A DNA stretch of 24,543 nt from Moraxella equi (GTDB taxonomy: Bacteria; Pseudomonadota; Gammaproteobacteria; Pseudomonadales; Moraxellaceae), in contig NZ_MXAP01000061.1 of the NCBI RefSeq assembly GCF_002027555.1, positions 1 to 24,543 on the forward strand. The letters run 5' to 3'. Position 1 is the stretch's first letter, and each line of letters starts with the position of its first letter. The notes under the pieces were generated by a model. It was not told the origin of the DNA and did not search any database. It saw only the letters and a list, made by a program, of their open reading frames with translations. This document shows positions 17,109 through 24,295 of the stretch, piece after piece. A program made the translations under genes and the position numbers.

Positions 17109-17138
17109 ATTGTAGCATAAACCATTAAAAATTACCAA
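17109..17138 (-). promoter_or_regulatory. predicted promoter of the capsule operon
   Basis: Reading leftward: TTGGTA (17138-17133), an 18-base spacer ending in TGC, then TACAAT (17114-17109), an extended -10 match. Transcription would begin near 17102, about 40 bases before the kpsM ATG. It sits between the tatC terminator and kpsM. Confidence 0.6.
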
Positions 17139-17179
17139 AAAACTGTTTGTTTTGTCAAATAGGTCAAAAAAATAATCAG

Positions 17180-17206
17180 AAAAAAGACGTGATAAACACG
17201 CCTTTT
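17180..17206 (-). terminator. rho-independent terminator of tatC
   Basis: The minus transcript forms AAAAGGCGUG / CACGUCUUUU, ten pairs with one G-U wobble, a UUUAU loop and a U run. It separates the hisIE-tat genes from the capsule promoter. The wobble pairs only on the minus-strand transcript. Confidence 0.75.
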
Positions 17207-17218
17207 ATGCCAATTGAT

Positions 17219-17284
17219 GTAGGGGCGTGCTGAGCACACCTTATAAAACAGCCCCAACAAAGGGCGTGCTCAGCACGCCCCTAC
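17219..17284. repeat. REPIN-like element with perfect 19-base inverted ends
   Basis: A 66-base element whose ends, GTAGGGGCGTGCTGAGCAC (17219-17237) and its exact inverse (17266-17284), are identical over 19 bases. Within each half, GTGCTGAGCAC or GTGCTCAGCAC forms its own hairpin. It lies between tatC and the tatC terminator and shares ends and length with the element at 4912-4976, though the inner hairpin sequence differs. Together with the terminator and promoter it fills the 288-base gap 17061-17348. Confidence 0.8.
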
Positions 17285-17348
17285 CAAACCTGTGGCAAAT
17301 ATTGAGCTTGTTAGGTTTAAATGAACTTGGGCAAATTACACTTTATCC

Positions 17349-18113
17349 CTACGCCCCATTATCAGCAATCTGTTTATCAGGCTTCACAATCATTCTTGCC
17401 ACAACAAGCCCCAATTCAAACAAAACACACATGGGAATGGCAAGCATGAGCATACTTGCCCCATCAGGCGGTGTGATGATTGCCGAGACAAAAAAACAGC
17501 CCACGATGATGTATCGGCGTTTGTCGGCAAGCCATTCAGGGGTTACGATACGCATGAGTACCAGCAGCATGGTCGCCACAGGTATCTCAAACATGAGTCC
17601 AAACACCAAAAACAGCTTGATGACAAAATCCAAATAACTCTCAATGTCGGTCATCGGCAGGACGTTGTCAGGGGCGAATAAGACGAGAAATTTTAGGGCA
17701 GGCACCAGCACCACAAAATACGCAAACGCCATGCCTACATAAAACAGGACAATGGCGGACAGCAAAAGTGGCAGAGCCGCCCGTTTTTCGTGCTTATATA
17801 GAGCAGGCGAGACAAAACCCCAAATCTGAGCGATGATAAATGGCACGCAGATGAATAACGCCACAAAAAACGCCAGTTTTATCGGAGCCAAAAAGCCAGA
17901 CGCCACTTGGGTGGCGATGATACTGGCGTTATGGGGTAGCAGAGCGACAAGCGGACTTGAAATCAGGTCATACAAGGGGCGACTAAAATACATGAGCGGT
18001 AAAAACACGACAAGCACCGCCACCGCCATGCGGATAAAACGGGTTCTAAGCTCGGCAAAATGTGCCATGAGTGGCATATCGCCATCTGCGGTCTGTTTAT
18101 CTAACTCGCTCAC
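17349..18113 (-). CDS. tatC: Sec-independent translocase subunit TatC
   Basis: TatC recognises twin-arginine signal peptides and forms the core of the Tat export complex. The 254-residue protein has six membrane helices. Family marks include MAHFAELRTRFIRM near the N-terminus, GFVSPALYKHEKRA after helix two, and FGLMFEIPVATMLLV with the conserved glutamate of the fourth helix. The start is a GTG at 18113 overlapping the tatB stop as GTGA, with a strong GGGGG ribosome site five bases upstream. It is third in the hisIE-tatA-tatB-tatC order and is followed by a terminator. Confidence 0.97.
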   Translation of the reverse strand: MSELDKQTADGDMPLMAHFAELRTRFIRMAVAVLVVFLPLMYFSRPLYDLISSPLVALLPHNASIIATQVASGFLAPIKLAFFVALFICVPFIIAQIWGFVSPALYKHEKRAALPLLLSAIVLFYVGMAFAYFVVLVPALKFLVLFAPDNVLPMTDIESYLDFVIKLFLVFGLMFEIPVATMLLVLMRIVTPEWLADKRRYIIVGCFFVSAIITPPDGASMLMLAIPMCVLFELGLVVARMIVKPDKQIADNGA

Positions 18114-18634
18114 ACGTCCCCCTGATATAAGAGTTTGTCGGCTTTATAATTGGGCAAAAATGGGGCGGGGGGCAGACGGCGTTTTTTGTCATAATCGCCC
18201 AATAAAAAAAAGCGATAAGTTAAAGGTAAGGTGTCGTATTGGGAGGTATTTGCTTGGGGGTTTTCACTGTCTGTGTCAGTGTCTTGAGCGTCTTGCTTGG
18301 TGTCTTGAGCGTCTTGCCAATTCTCCAAAATCGCACTTTGGTTGGTGCGTGCCATTTGGTCAGTTTGGCGGATTTTGGCTTGCAGTTCCTGCATCTGAGC
18401 TTTCATCTTGGCTTCGGACGCACGAATCTCATCAATCTCCGCTTTTAGGGCGTTTTGTACTTCGGTGAGTTCAAGCTCGCTCACCAGCTCACTTTGTAGG
18501 CGTGCCGACATACGGCGAAAATTACCGTACCATTTGCCAAGCGTGCGTGCGGTAATGATGAGTTTTTCAGGGCCTAAGATGATGAGTGCGATGACCCCAA
18601 ACAGCCCAAGCTCAAATAAGCCCAGATTAAACAT
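18110..18634 (-). CDS. tatB: Sec-independent translocase subunit TatB
   Basis: TatB works with TatC as the signal-peptide receptor. The 174-residue protein has the N-terminal membrane helix ELGLFGVIALIILGPEKL (conserved E8, G21-P22), an amphipathic helix (about 30-60), a charged coiled-coil stretch to about 105, and a Gln/Asp-rich linker with a near-repeat QDAQDTKQDAQDT. A distinct tail, LPLTYRFFLLGDYDKKRRLPP, follows; the tail has no function known to me. tatA ends six bases upstream and tatC overlaps by four. Confidence 0.95.
   Translation of the reverse strand: MFNLGLFELGLFGVIALIILGPEKLIITARTLGKWYGNFRRMSARLQSELVSELELTEVQNALKAEIDEIRASEAKMKAQMQELQAKIRQTDQMARTNQSAILENWQDAQDTKQDAQDTDTDSENPQANTSQYDTLPLTYRFFLLGDYDKKRRLPPAPFLPNYKADKLLYQGDV
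18280..18317. repeat. short direct repeat inside tatB
   Basis: The 17-mer TGTCTTGAGCGTCTTGC occurs at 18280-18296 and again at 18301-18317, a period of 21 bases or seven codons. It encodes the repeated QDAQDT in the TatB linker. Gain or loss of a unit would keep the frame. Confidence 0.7.
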
Positions 18635-18640
18635 AGCCTA

Positions 18641-18862
18641 TCAGACCGTCTCGTCTTTTTTGACCTTAACCTCTTCTACTTTGACGTCTTGGGTGTCATC
18701 GGTTTGGGTAAGTTTGGGCTTGTCCTCTTCTTTGACCGCATCTTTAAAGCCTTTGACGGCAGAGCCTAAGTCCTTGCCTGCATTTTTAAGTTTGCTTGTG
18801 CCAAACACGATGACCACCACCACCAATAAAATCAGCCAATGTGTGATAGAAAATCCGCCCAT
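18641..18862 (-). CDS. tatA: Sec-independent translocase subunit TatA
   Basis: TatA multimers form the protein-conducting part of the Tat system. The 73-residue protein begins [20 protein letters not shown], followed by [24 protein letters not shown], the family's hinge and amphipathic helix, and a charged tail ending in KVKKDETV. The length is typical. An AAGGG ribosome site lies nine bases before the ATG at 18862. hisIE is 64 bases upstream with a possible promoter between. Confidence 0.96.
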   Translation of the reverse strand: MGGFSITHWLILLVVVVIVFGTSKLKNAGKDLGSAVKGFKDAVKEEDKPKLTQTDDTQDVKVEEVKVKKDETV

Positions 18863-18886
18863 GATATTACCCTTTTAAATTTTAAA

Positions 18887-18914
18887 AAATTAGTCTAACA
18901 TAAAATTTTGACAA
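18887..18914 (-). promoter_or_regulatory. possible tatABC promoter
   Basis: Reading leftward: TTGTCA (18914-18909, five of six to consensus), a 16-base spacer and TAATTT (18892-18887, a weak -10). The AT-rich gap between hisIE and tatA makes chance matches likely, so tatABC may instead be read through from hisIE. Confidence 0.3.
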
Positions 18915-18926
18915 AATGATGAAATG

Positions 18927-19718
18927 CTACCCTTTTGTCGTGCGTGCATTTTTCTCATCAATGCCCGACAGCCCAAACCTTCTTGCCAGCTCGGTCAATA
19001 CATCATCGCCCGACAGCCCTAACTGGTGCAAGGCGACAAGGCTATGAAACCACATGTCCGCCACTTCATAGACCACGTCCGCTTTGGCGTGTTCGTCATT
19101 GTCGCCTGTGGCACGCACCAGCTGTAATTCTTTGGCGGAGATAATCGCTTCGGTCGTCTCTTCGCCCACTTTTTCTAGGATTTTGTTAAGCCCTTTATGG
19201 TATAGACTTGACACATAAGAGCTGTCTTTGTCGGCGGTTTTTCGCTCATCTAAAATACGGTCAAGCTCGCCAATGACTTTACTATTGTCTGGCTTAATCA
19301 GCGTCTGAGGTGCGTCCACTTTTACCGTATTACCATAAATTTCGCTAGGGTCTTTAACGACCTTATCCACCGCCACCCAATCAAGGCTCGCCATGTCCAA
19401 TTTTTCAAAAAAACAGCTCGTCCGCCCCGTGTGGCACGCAATCCCCCCAATCTGCGTGATGATAAGCACAATCACATCCCTGTCGCAATCGGTGCGAATC
19501 TCATGAACGATTTGGGTGTGTCCGCTCGTCTCGCCCTTGTGCCACAGCTTGCCACGAGAGCGACTAAAATACACCGCCTGCCCCGTTTGTGCCGTCATCG
19601 CCAGAGCTTCACGGTTTTGCCATGCCATCATCAGTATCCGCCCTGTCTTATGGTCTTGGGCAATGGCAGGAATTAGTCCGTCTACGTTAAAATTTAGGGC
19701 ATCAAGATAGCTCATCAT
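18927..19718 (-). CDS. hisIE: bifunctional phosphoribosyl-AMP cyclohydrolase / phosphoribosyl-ATP pyrophosphatase
   Basis: HisIE catalyses steps two and three of histidine synthesis. In the 263-residue fusion, the HisI domain (about 11-115) has [15 protein letters not shown] (53-67) and the zinc and magnesium ligands in DCDRD (77-81, C78) with C95 and C102. The HisE domain (about 148-240) has the acidic [11 protein letters not shown] (182-192) and [14 protein letters not shown]. Two ATG codons open the frame (19718 and 19715) behind AAGGAGA; the second has the better spacing. Its place directly upstream of tatABC matches the his-tat arrangement of other Gammaproteobacteria, where hisI and hisE may be separate genes. 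Confidence 0.96.
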   Translation of the reverse strand: MMSYLDALNFNVDGLIPAIAQDHKTGRILMMAWQNREALAMTAQTGQAVYFSRSRGKLWHKGETSGHTQIVHEIRTDCDRDVIVLIITQIGGIACHTGRTSCFFEKLDMASLDWVAVDKVVKDPSEIYGNTVKVDAPQTLIKPDNSKVIGELDRILDERKTADKDSSYVSSLYHKGLNKILEKVGEETTEAIISAKELQLVRATGDNDEHAKADVVYEVADMWFHSLVALHQLGLSGDDVLTELARRFGLSGIDEKNARTTKG

Positions 19719-19784
19719 CGTCTCCTTTTGGGGTATTTTATCATAAATTTATCACAAAATCCGCCAATCATGCTAGGGTACGCC

Positions 19785-20663
19785 CTAATCAGATTTTGGC
19801 AAACCCTGCCTAATAAGTCTTGAAAATTCACGACTTTCCATGTCCGTTTTATTCAAATGCTCGACATAAGGATTGGCGCGTGCCATGGCTCGCCACATAT
19901 CCACCGTGTAGCTTGTGTCAATCGCCTGCTCATCGTGCAGATATTCTGGCAACAGCCCTGCAAGTAGTGCCCGATAATCCACAGGTATCCGCTCAATCTC
20001 CCCTATCATATCAAAAATCAACGTGATGCAATTACTAATCAGCGTATTATACCAACGGGCTTCGTGGTTGAGACTCTCGCCTTTTTGTAAATAAAGCAAA
20101 AACAGCTCACGCACGCTTTCTTTTGGCAAATTAACAGGATAAATGTACATGTCTTCGCCACGCACGTTGGTGCGAGAGTATATCAAATCCTTCTCATCGC
20201 CCACGACAAGCCCAAGCTCAAACTGGCGAAAAAATCCCCCAATCGCCGAAAAGCTCTCATGCGACTCTTTACGAATTTCAATAGAAAAGCTTAATTTTTC
20301 GCTATTTTTAAAGCCAAAACTTGCCATCATATGTACGATTTTATCCAAGCCCCAATCCGAGATGATAAGCTCAAAAGTTTCTAGCTCTTGTAGGTTATAC
20401 TGGCGAGTTTCCCAATTTACATCATATTTGTCCTTATCATACCAACGAAAATTACGCACATTGTGCAGGGTAACCATGTCGCCTTGTTTTTCGTATTGAA
20501 TGATTCTGGCGACTTCATCATGCCAGATGCGGTCGTTTTTTGCGTCCATGCCGAAATACCACCCAAGCCCCACGCCAAAGCAGATAAGATACACCGCCAA
20601 ATCCGTCCGCCGTCTAAAAATCGCCCGAGTGATAAAAAGCCCGTTAAACTCATTGCCAAACAC
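19785..20663 (-). CDS. DUF4105 protein (Lnb N-terminal periplasmic-like), main in-frame part
   Basis: The 292-codon frame carries a complete DUF4105-like domain: VTLHNVRNFRWYDKDKYDV, then LIISDWGLDKIVHMMASFGF, LSFSIEIRKESHESFSAIGGFFRQFEL and SRTNVRGEDMYIYPVNL, with SNCITLIFDMIGE further on. The domain resembles the Lnb-type periplasmic domain with its papain-like His and Asn-Cys features (H111 region and the SNC segment), but catalytic roles are inference. One membrane helix (about 22-40) precedes it. The only start in this frame is a GTG at 20663 with no ribosome site, and the protein's first helices lie in another frame (20417-20881). The gene therefore looks frameshifted between about 20616 and 20638. 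It could still be made by ribosomal slippage, or the shift could be a sequencing error. Confidence 0.75.
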   Translation of the reverse strand: MFGNEFNGLFITRAIFRRRTDLAVYLICFGVGLGWYFGMDAKNDRIWHDEVARIIQYEKQGDMVTLHNVRNFRWYDKDKYDVNWETRQYNLQELETFELIISDWGLDKIVHMMASFGFKNSEKLSFSIEIRKESHESFSAIGGFFRQFELGLVVGDEKDLIYSRTNVRGEDMYIYPVNLPKESVRELFLLYLQKGESLNHEARWYNTLISNCITLIFDMIGEIERIPVDYRALLAGLLPEYLHDEQAIDTSYTVDMWRAMARANPYVEHLNKTDMESREFSRLIRQGLPKSD

Positions 20664-20881
20664 GCCAAAAATACCATAAAAATTTGCGTACCCACATCGC
20701 CAAAGGGCTTATGCACCCATAGTGCCATCAGTAGCCAAAAACTGCTCGCCCCAACAAAGAGCGTAAAGGCAATGGAGATAAGCCATACAAAAGCACGGGT
20801 TACAAAAAATCGGGCGATAAACCGCCGAACGGCAGGGGGCAGAGCCTTGATAAGGGCGTTTTTGGGAAGTTGGTCGGTCAT
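20417..20881 (-). pseudogene. N-terminal membrane part of the DUF4105 gene, out of frame with the rest
   Basis: From the ATG at 20881 this frame encodes MTDQLPKNALIKALPPAVRRF, then membrane helices FVWLISIAFTLFVGASSFWL and GTQIFMVFLACLAMSLTGFL. That is the usual start of longer DUF4105 proteins in related bacteria (from memory). After about residue 90 the frame loses sense (a Trp/Met/Lys-rich run to 20417), while the overlapping frame picks up the next helix and the domain. One extra T in either of two T5 tracts (minus strand; 20616-20620 or 20634-20638) would join the two parts into a protein of about 365 residues. I call the pair one disrupted gene spanning 19785-20881. Confidence 0.6.
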
Positions 20882-20903
20882 AATTTTGGCAGATAAAGGG
20901 GCT

Positions 20904-20909
20904 ATTATA
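20904..20909 (-). promoter_or_regulatory. -10 box of the DUF4105 gene
   Basis: A perfect TATAAT reads leftward 22 bases before the ATG at 20881. The -35 region is weak (GTGCAA at 17 bases). It lies back to back with the rpmI promoter. Confidence 0.4.
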
Positions 20910-20940
20910 AAGAACTTCAAGAATAATTGCACACAAAATC

Positions 20941-20969
20941 TTGCAATCCACCCAAAAACCCTTTATAAT
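20941..20969 (+). promoter_or_regulatory. sigma-70 promoter of rpmI-rplT
   Basis: TTGCAA (20941-20946), a 17-base spacer and a perfect TATAAT (20964-20969). Transcription should start near 20976, giving a leader of about 80 bases before rpmI. This is one of the two strongest promoters in the window. Confidence 0.75.
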
Positions 20970-21005
20970 GCACGTCCCACCTTCCGCTATTTATTTTTAA
21001 ATAAA

Positions 21006-21042
21006 TTGGCAAAAAGGTTCATCGGTTGGTCTGCCAACCTTT
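21006..21042 (+). promoter_or_regulatory. rpmI leader with competing hairpins (possible L20 autoregulation)
   Basis: Three upstream segments can each pair with the same downstream TGCCAACCTTT: TTGGCA (21006-21011) with TGCCAA (21032-21037), AAAGGTT (21013-21019) with AACCTTT (21036-21042), and GGTTGG (21024-21029) with CCAACC (21034-21039). The pairings exclude each other. They sit just ahead of the rpmI ribosome site AAAGAGG (21046-21052). In E. coli and Bacillus the L35-L20 genes are controlled by L20 binding to the leader, so a similar switch is plausible; the motif itself is not one I can match to a known family. Confidence 0.4.
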
Positions 21043-21058
21043 AATAAAGAGGCTACTT

Positions 21059-21256
21059 ATGAAAGTAAAACTAAAAACCAAACGTGGTGCGGCAAAGCGT
21101 TTTAAAAAAACCGCCAACGGCTTTAAACGCAAACAAGCGTTCAAACGCCACATTTTGACCAAAAAATCTCCTAAGCGTATCCGCCAATTGCGTGGTTGCG
21201 TCATGGTTCACGTCGCTGACGTTCCATCAATCCGCCGTATGTGCCCATACATTTAA
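21059..21256 (+). CDS. rpmI: 50S ribosomal protein L35
   Basis: The 65-residue basic protein [46 protein letters not shown] has the usual L35 length and ends in MCPYI, typical of Gammaproteobacteria. The ATG at 21059 has AAAGAGG six bases upstream; a GTG at 21026 would give an unnatural extension across the leader. It is followed by rplT after 16 bases. infC, often directly upstream, is not here. Confidence 0.97.
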   Translation: MKVKLKTKRGAAKRFKKTANGFKRKQAFKRHILTKKSPKRIRQLRGCVMVHVADVPSIRRMCPYI

Positions 21257-21272
21257 TATCTAGGAGAATATA

Positions 21273-21629
21273 ATGGCTCGTGTAAAACGTGGTGTACAGG
21301 CTAACCGCCGTCATAAAAAAGTCTTGGCTCGTGCAAAAGGTTACTATGGTGCACGCTCTCGTGTGTATCGTGTTGCCGTGCAAGCGGTAATGAAGGCAGG
21401 TCAATATGCATATAGAGACCGCCGTAACAAAAAACGCTCTTTCCGCCGTCTGTGGATTGCTCGTATCAATGCAGGTGCTCGTCTAAATGGTCTGTCATAC
21501 AGCCGTCTTATCAATGGTCTTAAAAAAGCAAGCATTGAGATTGACCGCCGTATCCTAGCAGACATCGCCATGCATGACGCAGTAGCGTTCACGGCAATCT
21601 GCGAAAAAGCAAAATCTGCCCTAGCCTAA
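21273..21629 (+). CDS. rplT: 50S ribosomal protein L20
   Basis: L20 is an early assembly protein of the 50S subunit that also represses its own operon in several bacteria. The 118-residue sequence [20 protein letters not shown]...[13 protein letters not shown] with [20 protein letters not shown] is a full-length L20. A TAGGAGA ribosome site precedes the ATG. A strong terminator begins 16 bases after the stop. Confidence 0.98.
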   Translation: MARVKRGVQANRRHKKVLARAKGYYGARSRVYRVAVQAVMKAGQYAYRDRRNKKRSFRRLWIARINAGARLNGLSYSRLINGLKKASIEIDRRILADIAMHDAVAFTAICEKAKSALA

Positions 21630-21644
21630 GCTAACAGCTTGCTT

Positions 21645-21681
21645 AAAAACCCCAGAGCTTTTGTTTTGGGGTTTTGTTTTT
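21645..21681 (+). terminator. rho-independent terminator of rpmI-rplT
   Basis: AAAACCCCA (21646-21654) pairs with TGGGGTTTT (21667-21675) around a 12-base loop, followed by GTTTTT. It lies directly downstream of rplT. Confidence 0.85.
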
Positions 21682-21799
21682 ACTTATTGAATAAATTTAC
21701 CAATCAGCTCAAATCCGCACCATTTGGCATTTTTAAAACAATGGTCTTGTTGGGCGTACTTTTCATGCCCTTTGGCGACATCAATCCCCAAAAGTATTA

Positions 21800-21828
21800 T
21801 TGTCTCGCACCACCCAAACGGTTATAAT
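21800..21828 (+). promoter_or_regulatory. sigma-70 promoter of hemN
   Basis: TTGTCT (21800-21805), a 17-base spacer and a perfect TATAAT (21823-21828). The start would be near 21835, about 25 bases before the hemN ATG. No TTGAT-N4-ATCAA Fnr box is visible nearby. Confidence 0.65.
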
Positions 21829-21860
21829 AACATTCCAATATCCATTTATTGACAACCGCC

Positions 21861-23237
21861 ATGCACCATTTTAGCCAAGTCAGCTTTGATGAAGTCTTGA
21901 TTCAAAAATACAACCGTCAAGGCCCTCGTTACACGTCCTATCCGACCGCCTTAGAGTTCGCCCCCATTCTAGACGGTGTGGAGATGAGCATTTTACAGCA
22001 AAAAGACCCTGCCGTCCCCCTATCGCTCTACATTCATATCCCTTTTTGCCGTCATCTGTGCTACTACTGTGGCTGTAACAAAATCATCACCAAGAAAAAC
22101 AGCGACTCGGGCGATTATTTGGATTATCTGTTTAGAGAAATTCGCCATAAAAAATCCCTGCTAAACTGCAATGCAAAGGTCAAACAAGTCCACTTGGGGG
22201 GCGGTACACCAACCTTTTTAAGTGATGATGAGCTAACCATATTGTGGCGGTTTTTACAAGATGAATTTGACTTTGCTGATGACGGGGATTATTCGGTAGA
22301 GATTGACCCACGAGAGCTTAGACAGACGACTTTGGCGGTCTTACGCTCGCTGGGGGTCAATCGCTTATCATTTGGGGTGCAGGATTTGGACGAGACCGTA
22401 CAGATAGCCGTGAACCGTGTACAGCCCCACAGCATGGTGCAGGCGGTCATGCGTGAAGCCAGAGAATTGGGCTTTGGTTCGATTAATATTGACCTGATTT
22501 ATGGCTTGCCCCATCAGAGTGTGGCGAGCATGGCGGACACGGTCGCCAAAATCATCGCCCTAGCCCCTGACCGCTTATCGGTGTTTAACTACGCCCATCT
22601 GCCCGAACGATTCACCGCCCAACGCCGCATCAAAGATGACGACCTGCCTAGTCCTGCCGACAAGCTCACCATGTTTGGCAACATCATCAAGGCACTCACG
22701 GACGCAGGTTATCAGTATATTGGCATTGACCATTTTGCTCGCCCTGATGATGACATGGCAATCGCTCAACGCCAAGGCAAGCTCCATCGCAACTTTCAAG
22801 GCTATGCCATCTTAGGCGAGTGCGACCTGCTCTCATTTGGGGTAAGCAGTATCAGTCAGATTGGCGAACATATCCTACAAAACCCCACCGACCTAACAGA
22901 ATATCAAGCACGCATTAATGACGGCACGCTCCCTGCCATCAAGCACATCAAAGCAGATGACAAAGACAAACTTCGCCGTTATGTCATCATGAACTTATTG
23001 TGCCATGACCGTCTGGACTTTGCTGATGTTGATGAGCGATTTGGCATTGACAGTCGCCGTTATTTTGAGCCAGAGCTGGCAAACCTACACCAAATGGCAG
23101 AAGACGGGCTTGTCTTTATCGATGAGGCGGGTGTACAAATCCTACCCAAAGGGCGGATACTGGGGCGTAACGTGGCAATGGTCTTTGATGAATACCTAAC
23201 CCAAAAGCATAGCGGACGGTTTAGTAAGGTCATCTGA
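21861..23237 (+). CDS. hemN: oxygen-independent coproporphyrinogen III dehydrogenase
   Basis: HemN is a radical-SAM enzyme that converts coproporphyrinogen III to protoporphyrinogen IX without oxygen. The 458-residue sequence has RYTSYPTA (23-30), the cluster-binding motif PFCRHLCYYCGC with C63, C67 and C70 plus the HemN-specific C72, and HLGGGTPTF. This CxxxCxxCxC pattern and the length distinguish true HemN from HemW. The ATG at 21861 is preferred over an in-frame TTG at 21849; neither has a clear ribosome site. Haem synthesis by this route lets the organism grow at low oxygen. The gene is alone, with its own promoter and terminator. Confidence 0.96.
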   Translation: MHHFSQVSFDEVLIQKYNRQGPRYTSYPTALEFAPILDGVEMSILQQKDPAVPLSLYIHIPFCRHLCYYCGCNKIITKKNSDSGDYLDYLFREIRHKKSLLNCNAKVKQVHLGGGTPTFLSDDELTILWRFLQDEFDFADDGDYSVEIDPRELRQTTLAVLRSLGVNRLSFGVQDLDETVQIAVNRVQPHSMVQAVMREARELGFGSINIDLIYGLPHQSVASMADTVAKIIALAPDRLSVFNYAHLPERFTAQRRIKDDDLPSPADKLTMFGNIIKALTDAGYQYIGIDHFARPDDDMAIAQRQGKLHRNFQGYAILGECDLLSFGVSSISQIGEHILQNPTDLTEYQARINDGTLPAIKHIKADDKDKLRRYVIMNLLCHDRLDFADVDERFGIDSRRYFEPELANLHQMAEDGLVFIDEAGVQILPKGRILGRNVAMVFDEYLTQKHSGRFSKVI

Positions 23238-23245
23238 CACCCAAT

Positions 23246-23278
23246 AAAAAACGACCATCACATGTATGGTCGTTTTTT
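23246..23278. terminator. bidirectional terminator between hemN and the antiporter gene
   Basis: AAAAAACGACCAT (23246-23258) and ATGGTCGTTTTTT (23266-23278) form a perfect 13-pair stem with a seven-base loop. It has a T run on both strands and so serves both converging genes, hemN and the gene ending at 23289. Confidence 0.9.
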
Positions 23279-23288
23279 AGGGCATGGT

Positions 23289-24239
23289 TTAACCGCCCAC
23301 AAACAGCCATATCGTATAGCCGATAAAGATAGACAACAGTACCGCACCCACACCACGCCCGAGTTTTTGACTGCCACGCACAGCAAGCAGACACAGAATA
23401 AACAACAGTCCTGTCACCCCACCCATGACAATCATATCACGGCTCACCACTTCACGAGCCACCGCCATGGGCATGATGAGTGCAGGAATGCCCACGACCG
23501 CTAGGGTGTTAAAGATGTTTGAGCCAATGACGTTACCCAATGCCATCTCGTCTTCGCCCTTGCGTGCGGCGATGATGGATGAGACCAGCTCAGGCAAGCT
23601 CGTACCCACCGCCACGATGGTAAGACCGATGATAAGCTCGGACAGCCCTGCGATTTTGGCAATCTCCACCGCTCCCCACACCACAAGGCGTGAACTTAGC
23701 ACCAGCACCACCAAGCCCCCGATGAGTTTGACGAGCGCCATACCCATGCGAAAATCCACCGTGTCAGGCACATCATCACTGGCTGATTTGCCCAGCTTTG
23801 CCATATAAATCTGAAATGTCAAAAACACCGCCAACGCCCCAAGGAGTATCGCCCCGTCCAGACGACTTACCTGCCCGTCCAATAACTGAAAAATCGCCAA
23901 AGCGGTAATGCCGATGAGTATCAAAAAGTCGGATTTGACCAAGGACTTTTGAATAAACAAAGGGCTGACCAACGCTGTTGCACCCAGTACGAGCGTGATG
24001 TTGGTGATGTTTGAGCCGTACGCATTACCCAGTGCCAAACCAGGGGCTCCGTTTAGAGCGGATAGCACCGACACGACTATCTCAGGGGCGGACGTGCCGA
24101 TACCAATCACAAGCATGCCCACCAGCAATTTGGGCATGCCAAATTTTAGGGCGATACTAGATGACCCTTCAATAAAAAACTCGGCACTATACACAAGCAA
24201 AGCAATGCCAACAATCATCGCAATAATGGCTAATAACAT
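23289..24239 (-). CDS. calcium/sodium antiporter, CaCA family (YrbG-like)
   Basis: The 316-residue inner-membrane protein has the two inverted alpha-repeats of cation/Ca2+ exchangers: GTSAPE (48-53) with GNAYGSNITN (71-80), and GTSLPE (212-217) with GNVIGSNIFN (235-244). Both glutamates of the transport site are present. About ten membrane helices can be drawn, with a polar loop near 148-165. It probably exchanges Na+ or H+ for Ca2+; the substrate is family knowledge, not shown here. The ATG at 24239 is used; a longer frame from a TTG at 24284 lacks support. No strong ribosome site is visible. Confidence 0.92.
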   Translation of the reverse strand: MLLAIIAMIVGIALLVYSAEFFIEGSSSIALKFGMPKLLVGMLVIGIGTSAPEIVVSVLSALNGAPGLALGNAYGSNITNITLVLGATALVSPLFIQKSLVKSDFLILIGITALAIFQLLDGQVSRLDGAILLGALAVFLTFQIYMAKLGKSASDDVPDTVDFRMGMALVKLIGGLVVLVLSSRLVVWGAVEIAKIAGLSELIIGLTIVAVGTSLPELVSSIIAARKGEDEMALGNVIGSNIFNTLAVVGIPALIMPMAVAREVVSRDMIVMGGVTGLLFILCLLAVRGSQKLGRGVGAVLLSIFIGYTIWLFVGG

Positions 24240-24295
24240 AGAATAAAAGATAAGAAAAGGGGTGTGTATTTTAGCACATGCCAAATATTACATTG

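Noticed and set aside
19774..19787. TAGGG/CCCTA hairpin at the end of the DUF4105 gene
   Set aside because: It has a five-pair stem with a four-base loop and no U run on the minus transcript, which is too weak to call a terminator.
21639..21827. 62-codon plus-strand frame between rplT and hemN
   Set aside because: It begins inside the rplT terminator and runs into the hemN promoter, with no ribosome site.
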